Assembly (NCBI RefSeq): GCF_003286085.1
Contig: NW_020825298.1
Span: forward strand, 5,952,001-6,016,000
Length of the DNA: 64,000 nucleotides
Reading direction: 5' to 3'
Origin: Drosophila persimilis
Taxonomy: Eukaryota; Arthropoda; Insecta; Diptera; Drosophilidae
Part shown: piece after piece, positions 36,671-46,161 of the stretch
Position numbering within the stretch: the stretch's first letter is position 1
Layout: each line of letters starts with the position of its first letter
Made by a program: the position numbers and the translations under genes
Notes under the pieces: generated by a model
Database searches by the model: none
Told to the model about the DNA's origin: nothing
The model's input: only the letters and a program-made list of their open reading frames with translations

Positions 36671-38213
36671 AGCAAGCAATCCATGCCCCACAAAACCCCA
36701 AATGTCAAATTCGATGTTGTGTGAGAATACTGGAAAAATATCAGTATAGTCAGGAGCGTGCGGAGTGAAACACAAAAAAATAAAATTTTAAAAATTCTAT
36801 ATTTCTAGGAATATTTATTTCGGTTTTTTTCAATTAGGTTTAAGCATAAAGTGATTATTTTTTTTATAAAAAAACCAAAAAGTGAAAAAAAAATAAAAAA
36901 ACCAAAAAGTGAAAAAAAAAAAAATAAAAAACCAAAAAGTGAAAAAAAAAAAAAAAAACACAATTTATACCATTTGAAACATTTCATCACAACGGTGCTC
37001 AGGGTCAGCCACTGCGCTCGTACACAGAGGTATACGTATACGGAACATATTTGGAACACAGTGTAAGCATAAATGGTGTTGTGGTGGTAAAGTTTTTGTT
37101 TATTTAAATTTTAACTTTTTCTAGGCGGCTGATATTCCACATGCTACACGGCTCGACAATCGTCTGGGCAGCACACTACGTTTCCCGGGGAGTGACACGG
37201 ATGCCACAAGATATGAAAAGACATCGGAAATTAAAAACTATTCGCAATCCAATAGTTGCACATTTTTGGTCGAAAAATCAAAAAATTAAAATCGAAAAAC
37301 AAACGCAAAAAACAATTTGGAACTCTGAAGTATTAACTCTATATTTTGATACTAAAAATGATTATATTTTGATACTACAAATTATTATATTTTGATACTA
37401 AAAATGATTATATTTTGATACTAGAATACACAAAAATGTTTAATTATTTTTATTGACAACGAATGGGCCAGTTGTATACATTTTGGGTATACAAACAAGA
37501 GATATCAATAGGCTTGCTTTAGCTTTTTATATTTTATGTTGTGTGTTTGATGATTAAAAAAAATAGAAGCCTAAATCATAGCATATCATCATAACCATCG
37601 GAGCACGGCGCTACGTGCATGGCCGGAGTCGGAGCCGGAACTCCCCATTTGGTCATTTGGCAACTATCCCGATAGGCAGCGTCGCATCCATCCCAGGCAA
37701 ATCCTTTGGCAAATGAAAACTGAGCTGTGTCCCAGGATGATTCGTATGATACGCAGTGTAGAACCTTCTAGCTTATTATTCCCCATGAAAACCTCTTGGC
37801 TCAGAGTTGGTTGGAACAACGTACAAATTCTTTTATTTAAATAATACATGTTTGCATTGGAAATATCTGTAAAACTAAAGATGAAATCTTGAATACCTTT
37901 CTCTCGGGGGGTTTTATACATCTGCGAGTATATCGAAAAGAATTCTTAGTTGGGGAACATTTTCCAAGAGGATGCATCCAAGAGATGCGGATATCCAAAT
38001 CAGCATTTTGCAGTGTCGCAATGCCACTTTTTCCATAACTCTTATTCGTGCTAAAAGATTACCGACCACATCCAGGAACGGATGCCGACATTAGCTGATC
38101 GAATAGGCCATCATAAAGACTGATTCGTGTTTGATCGGAGTGAACAAGCACAGCCTACTGCCCAGGAGAATAAAATATCCCCCCGAAGTCCTGAAGTCCC
38201 GAAGTAAATATTG
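36671..38213. repeat. Tandem repeat unit 2 (longest copy)
   Basis: This is the most complete copy, about 1.54 kb. It has a private expansion of an AAAACCAAAAAGTGAAAA motif (about three copies, 36880-36940). It retains the about 240-bp segment missing from unit 1. That segment includes a minus-strand open stretch (37734-37576) reading WDTAQFSFAKGFAWDGCDAA and ending in a stop codon. The 5' half differs from units 1 and 3 at scattered positions, so it is not a sequencing duplicate. Confidence 0.9.
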
Positions 38214-39471
38214 AGCAAGCAATCCATCCCCACAAAACCCCAAATGTCAAATTCGATGTTGTGTGAGAATACTGGAAAAATATCAGTATAGTCAGGAGCG
38301 TGCGGAGTGAAACACAAAAAAATAAAATTTTAAAAATTCTATATTTCTAGGAATATTTATTTCGGTTTTTTTCAATTAGGTTTAAGCAAAAAGTGATTTT
38401 TTTTTATAAAAAAACCAAAAAGTGAAAAAAAAAAATAAAAAATAAAAAACCAAAATGTATACCATTTGAAACATTTCATCACAACGGTGCTCAGGGTCAG
38501 CGACTGCGCTCGTACACTGAGGTATACGTTTGTTTTCGGTTTGCGGTACATCGAACACAGTGTAAGCATAAATGGTGTTGTGGTGGTAAAGTTTTTGTTT
38601 ATTTAAATTTTAACTTTTTCTAGGCGGCTGATATGCCACATGCTACACGGCTCGACAATCGTCTGGGCAGGATACTACGTTTCCCAGGGAGTGACACGGA
38701 TGCCACAAGATATGAAAACACATCGGAAATTAAAAACTATTCGCAATCCAATAGTTGCACACTTTTGGTCGATTAATGAAGAGCGTATGAAGTCATTGCA
38801 TTTACTCTATATTTTGATACTAAAAATGATTATATTTTGATACTACAAATTATTATATTTTGATACTAAAAATTATTATATTTTGATACTAGAACACACA
38901 AAAATGTTTAATTATTTTTATTGACAACGAATGGGCCAGTTGTATACATTTTGGGTATACGAACAAGAGATATCAATAGGCTTGCTTTAGCTTTTTATAT
39001 TTTATGTTATGTGTGTTTGATGATTAAAAAAAAATAGAAGCCTAAATCATAGCATATCATCATAACCATCGGAGCACGGCGCTACGTGCATGGCCGGAGT
39101 CGGAGCCGGAACTCCCCATTTGGTCATTTGGCAATTATCCCGATAGGCAGCGTCGCATCCATCCCAGGCAAATCCATTGGCAAATGAAAACTGAGCTGTG
39201 TCCCAGGATGATTCGTATGATACGCAGTGTAGAACCTTGTAGCTTATTATTCCCCATGAAAACCTCTTGGCTCAGAGTTGGTTGGAACAACGTACAAATT
39301 CTTTTATTTAAATAATACATGTTTGCATTGGAAATATCTGTAAAACTAAAGATGAAATCTTGAATACCTTTCTCTCGGGGGATTTTATACAGCTGCGAGT
39401 ATATCTAAAAGAAGTCTTAGTTGGGGTCCATTTTCCAAGCGGGGAATTGGGATATCCAAATCAGCATTTTG
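38214..39471. repeat. Tandem repeat unit 3 (right end truncated)
   Basis: It matches unit 1 closely in its left part and unit 2 in the segment that unit 1 lacks, so neither copy is a simple parent of the other. Homology ends near 39471, after AATCAGCATTTTGC. Just beyond, at about 39533-39555, a short inverted piece of the TATTTTGATACTA array appears, pointing to a rearranged border. Confidence 0.9.
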
Positions 39472-39762
39472 CTGGAAACTTTTGGAGACCTACTCCATTC
39501 TGATTCAGGCAAATAATTAAACATCTTTGTGTACTTTAGTATCAAAATATAATCACGAGTAATATAATTATTAGTAACAAAATATGATATTTTTATCCAG
39601 TCACACATCACAGTCTATATTTTCCGATAGCCGAATCCTAGAAAGAAGATACATTTTATTCTAATTTGGCAAACCTAAAACCAATTATACTTACAGTGTC
39701 AGAACAAAGTATTGGTTCTACTTGCGAGTCTTCTCGGAGCCCTCAGATCCCTCAGATTGCCC

Positions 39763-40093
39763 GTATTTATGTAGGGGTGTGTAGAAAAACTATCCGAAGA
39801 AGCCGTGTTGTACCTCATTGTGCCACCACAGGTATTTTGCCAAGTATTTATGAATATGGACCTAGAAAAAAGTTAAATTTGTATCTATTCAACCTAAAAG
39901 CCAAATTTATGCTTACGTAGAGTGCCCGTATTTATGTAGGTTTGTGTAGAAAAGCGGAAAACTGAAGTATATGTTTGTAGTTTTGTATGTATGTCTTGTG
40001 GTTTGTTTTTGGACGGGTATTTATGAATATGGACCTAGAAAAAAGTTAAATTTTGATCTATTTATTCAACCTAAAAGCGAAATTTATGCTTAC
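39763..40093. repeat. Imperfect direct duplication, about 165 bp period
   Basis: GTGCCCGTATTTATGTAGG (or close) occurs at about 39757-39776 and again at 39922-39940. A longer block beginning TATTTATGAATATGGACC occurs at about 39845 and again at 40018, continuing through AACCTAAAAGC. The copies have diverged by several substitutions and an indel. Confidence 0.8.
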
Positions 40094-40318
40094 TCTATGC
40101 TGGCGGCTCTTGTTAAACAATCAATAGATGTGTATCTTTGAGAAGTATTATTATGTTGTATCTTATCACTAACCATACAGTATACAGTAGAGACGGAAAG
40201 GTTAAACAAAATAAAAAATTCAATCGGCAGTAATAATACAAAAATATTTTTGAAGAATATATTGAAAAAAAATCAAGTTCAAACTAACGTTCATCGTAGT
40301 AGCCCTATAGAAGGAAAG

Positions 40319-40525
40319 ATGCCTCGCCGCCGAGCTTCACGTCGTAAGCTGATGACCAAGACAGCTGACCAAACGGAGGCTCAAACCAAGTCCGAAGCTG
40401 TATGGTTAGTGACCTTATTCACTTTATGCTTAACTTTAAAAACTAAAAAAAACAAATCACTTTTATGCTTAAACCTAATTGAAAAAAAAACCGAAATAGA
40501 TATTTTTCAAAATTTAGAAATTTAG
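40319..40525 (+). pseudogene. Small basic ORF interrupted by an inverted repeat fragment
   Basis: The reading frame begins MPRRRASRRKLMTKTADQTE, a strongly basic start, and continues through about 29 plausible codons to SEAVW. It then runs into the inverted copy of the tandem unit, where it becomes junk and stops. Downstream, past the inverted fragment, an acidic stretch in phase with tandem 24-bp codon blocks (EEEWEEDS repeated) lies at about 40772-40830. A basic head and an acidic tail on the two sides of an insertion suggest one small gene split by it. I cannot name a family. A gene still spliced around the insertion is possible but no in-phase join was found. Confidence 0.3.
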
Positions 40526-40640
40526 AATTTTATTTTTTTGTGTTTCACTCCGCACGCTCCTGACTATACTGATATTTTTCCAGTATTCTCATACGACATC
40601 GAATTTGACATTTGGGGTTTTTGGGGGCATGGATTGCTTG
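40450..40640 (-). repeat. Partial inverted copy of the tandem unit
   Basis: The reverse complement of the first about 190 bp of the tandem unit: it ends GGGGGCATGGATTGCTTG, the inverse of the unit start, and contains the inverse of the AGGAGCGTGCGGAGTGAAAC block. It shares the G-A-A-A-C variants of units 2 and 3 rather than those of unit 1. Confidence 0.85.
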
Positions 40641-40735
40641 TTTCAGTTTTTTGTGAATTTTTCGTTGACTCGTTTTTGACAATTTTTTGACATCCCTAGA
40701 GTCTCAATTTGTGCTTCCGTACTTTTTTTTAGTAT

Positions 40736-41032
40736 TTGATTATCCACTATAAATTGTCATATGAAGTCAGCGAGGAAGAGTGGGAGGAAGATAGCGAGGA
40801 AGAGTGGGAGGATGAGAGCGATCTATACACCTCGCTAGACGGCGGGGGGAGCGAGAAATCGAGCGACTTTTTACGACGTTGGTCGAGAATTTTAAGAGAA
40901 CTTTGTTTACATTCGGGGAATGTTTCCCAACTAAGATCTCTTTTAGCATTGAAGCATTCATATTTTAGATTTCATTATTGTTTTTACAAGTGCATATTTC
41001 CGAAACAGTCTCTATTTGAAATAGTAAATTGA
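40736..41032 (+). other. Open frame with acidic tandem codon block
   Basis: Open for 98 codons. The first 45 include a duplicated 24-bp block encoding SEEEWEED-type repeats. The remainder looks like random AT-rich translation. It is possibly the second half of the small gene described at 40319. There is no start context of note. Confidence 0.25.
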
Positions 41033-41583
41033 ATTAGTAATGATTTAAATCAGCTTGGAAAACAGAGTTTTAATACTAATTAAAGTAAATAAGCGTAACA
41101 TTTCATGCTCACTTATGTACATACGTTTCACTTTATACTCATTTACGTTTTATGCTTTAACCTTTTTTGCTTAAATATTATTTTATAAACAATACAATAG
41201 AAAGGCGTCCTCAAAATTGGCCAATCTTGTAGAAAAGTTATTCTTTAGGGGTGTCGGTCAAAATCGAGGAATATGATTTCCATACATGGACAGAGAACGA
41301 TTAACCCATTATCGACCAGCTTGTACTAAAATAAACTCCACTGAAGTAGTTCAGCATAGTTTAGGTGGAAGATATCGTGGTTTTTTTTGCAAGTAAAGGG
41401 GAAGGATAGGATGGATCTACAAAAATAATTTACAAAACAGTATTATTTTTCGCGGTTTAAACACTAACCATACAGTGTGGTTAGAGGTTTAACTCAAGTT
41501 GTTATACTGTTTAAATAAATGGCGCTTAAATGGGATAAGTTTGGTTTTTCATCGGTATATTTGCGGTATTTCGGAGGGTTAGA
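41033..41583. other. Intergenic AT-rich DNA
   Basis: No gene or structured repeat seen. Stops are frequent in every frame. Confidence 0.5.
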
Positions 41584-41594
41584 CGGTCACACTG
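41584..41594 (+). promoter_or_regulatory. Motif 1 (M1BP) promoter element, left copy
   Basis: CGGTCACACTG is an exact match to the fly Motif 1 consensus (YGGTCACACTR), a core promoter element of constitutively expressed genes, oriented for rightward transcription. It may serve the gene remnant at about 41900-42300 or an alternative Dlg5 start. Confidence 0.55.
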
Positions 41595-41980
41595 TTGCTC
41601 TCTCCTGCAACGAAAAAAATGAGCCGTAATTTTCATGGAAAAAACAGACAACATACCATTCGAACATACCTTGTTTCACTGCAATTTCACAGCAGGCGGA
41701 TTTTGAATTTGAATGAAACGGCCTTGCAGCCCCGCATTTGGAACGAGTGGGGACAGTAGCCGTAGCCGTTACCATTAGCGTTTAGTCGTCATGTGAAAAA
41801 TGCAGCAAAATGTAAATATTGTAGAAACGATTCGAAATCATAAATTTCAAAGAAATCTATTCACTGCCTTCGAAATGAGTTATACTCTTTTGATTACGAA
41901 AACAGCTGGACTAAAGGAAAATCATGACGCGCATCTTGCAGACGGATCTGTTCAATAGGTCGGCACGAAGAGCCTAAATA

Positions 41981-42106
41981 ATGCACGATCAGCTGTTCAA
42001 CGAATCGGGAATGGATCTAGAGGTAAGGAGCAGCTCGATTGTCGGCCCCCAGAAAATATTCTTGCCCCGCTTTTCGGACCAGGTAACCCTGGACCTTTGT
42101 AACTGA
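41981..42106 (+). pseudogene. Short ORF, possible remnant of a lost gene
   Basis: The frame reads MHDQLFNESGMDLEVRSSSI and ends in TLDLCN, 41 aa in all. A second short frame just upstream (MTRILQTDLFNRSARRA) shares the flavour. A splice-acceptor-like AACTTTTTTTCAG lies at 42224-42236. With a Motif 1 element upstream, the region looks like a decayed housekeeping gene or a non-coding transcript. The family is not recognised. Confidence 0.25.
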
Positions 42107-42580
42107 AGAATTTCTGGCCTTCCTAAATACGATTACACATGTGCCGTGCCATGGACTATGACCCGATCACGCATTAAATTAACTTTGTAAGGCGGATTAG
42201 CAGATCCCCTGAACATTGGTTAACTTTTTTTCAGATCGAAAGCAGAAGTCACAGCATCAAACGTTCGGTGGTAGTTATAGCATCAAAGATTACCCTATTT
42301 ATTGGCTTACATTCGGGATTCAATAGACGCGTAACTCCGCGCTCCTTCCCAACTATGTGGAAGACGGTTTTGAAGCGGTCAAGTAGCCGATTCAAATTCA
42401 ATAAAAATTCAAATTTAATAATACAAAAATATCTCGAACCCGTTTCTTTTCTTTTTTAATGCGTTCCAAAAGATGCTGTTTTCTTGCATTTTTGAATTTG
42501 CTTATCGAACTATAAATCAGCTGATCGATAACCTCTTATCGATTTCAGTATTTCATTGCATGGGTGTGATTATTTTTATA

Positions 42581-43263
42581 CGGTCACACTGCATGACGTT
42601 TGCATTGTGTAGTTATTTTTTTTTTGTTAGTTTTTGTTCGCTTTTATTTAACGTTTTCGGGTGCAGATTCGTCATCGTTCGCGTAGTGAATGTGTGGTGT
42701 TTCGGCCAAGCCTTGTTACCGTTTCGAGTGTGTGTGTTCATTCCGTCCTTACAATTTGGAGTTTGACCTTTCTTCCCCGCACGTCTTTGCTTCCGGGAAA
42801 CTAGTGGAGTAAATTCGCTGCTTGTGAAATCCATAAAACATCAGTCTCAATCGGGGCCGCAGTCGCAGTCCCAATCATTCGCCTGTTGCGCCTGTTGGGG
42901 TGGAGCTCTCTCTTTCGCCTTTCTCTCTCACTCACTCTCTCTCTGTGAGTTTCCCCCCACCCCGTTCAGCTGTTGCGTTTGCGTGCGTGTAGGCCAGTGG
43001 CAGCAGAACTTTATGTCCATTTGGATGGTGGAAAAACTATAATATTTTGTGTCTCTGGGCCGATGTTTAGTGCGAGAAAATAGTGATATACGGCACGTGC
43101 AGGCCCCATCATTCATGCCGTAGAGCAGAGTTGTTCTGTCTGGGCCTGCTCCTCCTCTCCTCCGTTGCACAATTACTGTGTTTACACTGCCAACACCAAC
43201 ACAAGCACAAACAACAGTGCTACCAATACCAACACCAACAACAACAACAGTGTTGATTAGAAG
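42581..43263 (+). promoter_or_regulatory. Dlg5: Dlg5 promoter and non-coding first exon
   Basis: Motif 1 (CGGTCACACTG, 42581-42591) is preceded by two DRE-like sites (ATCGATA near 42523 and TATCGAT near 42538), a typical constitutive fly promoter. The sequence from about 42600 to 43263 has no long conserved frame and ends AAG|GTAAGC at 43263/43264, a strong donor. I read it as the 5' UTR exon spliced to 46122. The join is inferred and has no coding phase to test it. Confidence 0.6.
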
Positions 43264-46121
43264 GTAAGCAACAGTAAATACTTATGTTTTGCAGTTTATA
43301 TAATTCCGTTTTCTTTCTTTCCGCTGATGCTTTTGCTTCTCTTTCTCTCTCATTCGGGCAACTTGTTTTACCCGTATGTGTCTATGTATGTACATCTGTA
43401 CATCTAAAAGATACATCTGTAGTATATGTATATATAGATGTACATACATATGTATCTATGAGATGTACATACATACATATATACTCGTATTGCTATTAAT
43501 TTACGCTTTCTGCTTGGCTGCTTCAATTAATTCTTTGGTTTAGTTTCTGCCTCCTGCCTGCTGCCTGCTGCCCGATGCTCTTTTACATTTCGCTTAATTA
43601 CCACACATACCCGTACGCCGTACCGCGTACCCTCTCATAAGTATCTGTCGTTTTCGCAACAAGCAGCAGCGCGCTCTCGATCGTGGAAACGGAACTCATT
43701 AACCCCTTACCGGGGGGGTAGGTAATAGGAACTACCTCTTGAAAGCTCCGAAATGAAGTTTCTGGCTGGGCCTCGTCTGACCGTACCACGGTTTTCCGTG
43801 GATGTGTATGCCCTTGCATGTAGTAAGTGGATTCTGCGGAGCCCACAATTTATACCACAGATTCATTCAAATTGGGGAATGATATTCCTTCCAATTGGAT
43901 TTTACATTCAGCGTTAAAGCTTCTGTCGCATTAACCATCAGTATCGAAGGGTATCTTAAGCCTCGACCCTGAACCATCCATTTAAAATCGAAAAAATCCA
44001 AATACTGTATCATATAGTATCTCCTATAGAAATAACCGATCTTTAAATGTATCTTTCCTTCTTTCTTTTTTCTTGCGGCTGTATTTAAATTGTATTTGTT
44101 CACTTGTGAAAATCGCAGTTTCACAAAAATTGTGAAAGTTTTGGTTTTCCATAACTTGGGTTTTTCTCTCTCCCATGGAGAGGCATGAGCGAGCAGTAGC
44201 CAGTAGCCATGTCTGCCATGCCATGCCATAATTAATGCAGCTAAGCGATTGCTTTCGGCTTCTTTTAAACAATAGGACTGTAGAGATTGCATGGGAACCA
44301 TTTAATATTTACTTTACTAATTTTTTGGTTGTATTTGAACTCTTCTTTTTTATCTTTTCGTTTGATAAAACAAATCTGCTATATACGAATAGATGACGAA
44401 ATATTTTTCGTAGACTTGGGAACATGTACTAAAGGTTGAAGACCTTTTATTGAACCCTGTACTTATGGAGTATAGAATGATCTTCTTTGATTAGATTTGG
44501 GTCTTAACATTTGCACAATTTTCAAGGCCCTAATTCGAATATTTGTTAGCAAATGATAAAGATTAAACATTTATAAATAGCAAACGATTCAGCTACTGAC
44601 CTATGGTGTTCTTAGGTCTTCTATTCTGGGATCTACTCGTACAGTCAGCGATAAACGTCGATTGGGCAGTAAACCGAAATACTAATTTGAGAATGCGAGT
44701 TTCCGGTGTATTTTTTTCTAAGAAAAGCATATAGAAATAGAAATATAGAATATAGAAATCTTGCTTTTTATACCCGATACTCAAAATGAGTATTGGGGTA
44801 TATTAGATTTGTGGTAAAAGTGTATGTGTGTAACGTCCAGAAGGAATCGTTTCCGACCCTATAAAGTATATATATTCTTGATCAGCATCAATAGCCGAGT
44901 CGATTGAGCCCTGTCTGTCTGTCCGTCTGTCCGTCCGTCCGTCTGTCCGTCTGTCCGTCCCCTTCAGCGCCTAATGCTCAAAGACTATAAGAGCTAGAGC
45001 AACGATGTTTTGGATCCAGACTTCTGTGATATGTCACTGCTCCAAAAATATTTCAAAACTTTGCCCCGCCCACTTCCGCCCCCACAAAGGGCGAAAATCT
45101 GTGGCATCCACAATTTCGACGATACGAGAAAACTAAAAACGCAGAATCGTAGAAGATGACTATATCTTCTAGAGTGCAAAATCTGAACCAGATCGTATAA
45201 TTATTACAGCCAGAATCACGAAAACAATTTCACTCTTTCTCGCTCTGTCTCACTCTAACACACAGGTTTCATGGTCGGTTTTGCCAATTGCAAAATATGA
45301 GTTCAAGGATCTCAGAACCTATAAAAGCCAGAGCAACCAAATTTGGTATCCACACTCCTGTGATATCGGACCTTGACCGTTTCCTGTCCAAATTTCGCCA
45401 CCCCCCCTTCCGCCCCCGCAAAGGACGAAAATCTGAGGCAACCACAAATCTCAGAGACTATTAAGGCTAGAGTAACCAAATTTGGTGCACACACTCCTTT
45501 AAGATGTCACTATAAAACGTATATCTCAGAATTTCGCCCCACCCCCATCCGCCCCCACAAAGGACGAAAATCTGTTGCATCCACAATATTGCAGATTTGA
45601 GAAAACTAAAAACGCAGAATCATAGATAATGACCATATCTATTAGATTGCTGAATCTGGATCAGATCAGATCATTTTTATAGCCAAAAGGAACAAATCAA
45701 TTTGCAGTGGCTACGCAGCGCCCGACGTCACGCTCAGACTGATTTTCTGTCTCTCTCGCACGCACTCTTTGTCGTGTCGTTAAATATTAGCGGCGTCTGC
45801 CGGAGGAGAGCCCATACTGACTTAGTATCGGGTATAACCGTAGAGTTGCGGTGTCCGCAGCAACTCACAACGTTCCCCCTCGTTATATATATTTTTTTCG
45901 GGCTGAAATTATTTGTTGTTGTTTTACGGGCGTACCGGCTGAGAATGACCTGCTCGTCATGCACACGACATGCATTTTTTTCATTCACGGCATGTTTTTT
46001 TTGAGGCTAGTCAGGCTTGTCCAAGAGTAAATCTTATTGCTACTATAATATATACATACATATATTTTATCTCCTGCAATAACTTTTTTTTAATGATTTC
46101 CCCTTGATTTCCCCCCCGCAG
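43264..46121 (+). other. Dlg5: Dlg5 5' UTR intron
   Basis: An intron of about 2.9 kb with acceptor TTTCCCCCCCGCAG ending at 46121. It contains ACATACAT-type simple repeats (43383-43490) and the DINE-1-like element at 44769-45884. The remainder is AT-rich, without a supportable gene. Confidence 0.6.
44769..45884 (+). mobile_element. DINE-1-like (Helentron family) non-autonomous element
   Basis: It starts TATACCCGATACT, and the exact inverse AGTATCGGGTATA lies at 45824-45836, giving a perfect 13-bp inverted repeat. Near the left end it carries ACCCTATAAAGTATATATA, TTCTTGATCAGCATCAATAG and a CTGTCCGTC array, the hallmark block of DINE-1/INE-1 elements. Beyond the right repeat a hairpin (GAGTTGC 45843-45849 with GCAACTC 45860-45866) and CCCCCTCGTT give a Helitron-like 3' end. 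Inside, a block (CCGCCCCCRCAAAGGRCGAA) is present three times. There is no replicase or helicase gene, so it depends on a partner. Confidence 0.85.
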
Positions 46122-46131
46122 CTTCGTCTAT

Positions 46132-46161
46132 ATGCTGAGCATTGTCCAAAAGATGTTGTGA
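46132..46161 (+). promoter_or_regulatory. Dlg5: Upstream ORF overlapping the Dlg5 start codon
   Basis: In the exon that carries the Dlg5 start, a nine-codon ORF (MLSIVQKML) begins at 46132. Its TGA (46159-46161) shares one base with the Dlg5 ATG (46161-46163), forming TGATG. Such an arrangement can couple main-ORF translation to reinitiation or leaky scanning. Confidence 0.6.

Noticed and set aside
36805..37066. Phe-rich or Lys-rich open frames in the repeat units
   Set aside because: They are translations of poly-A/poly-T tracts.
35435..39471. CRISPR-like reading of the direct repeats
   Set aside because: The units are over 1 kb, head to tail without spacers, in a eukaryotic genome.
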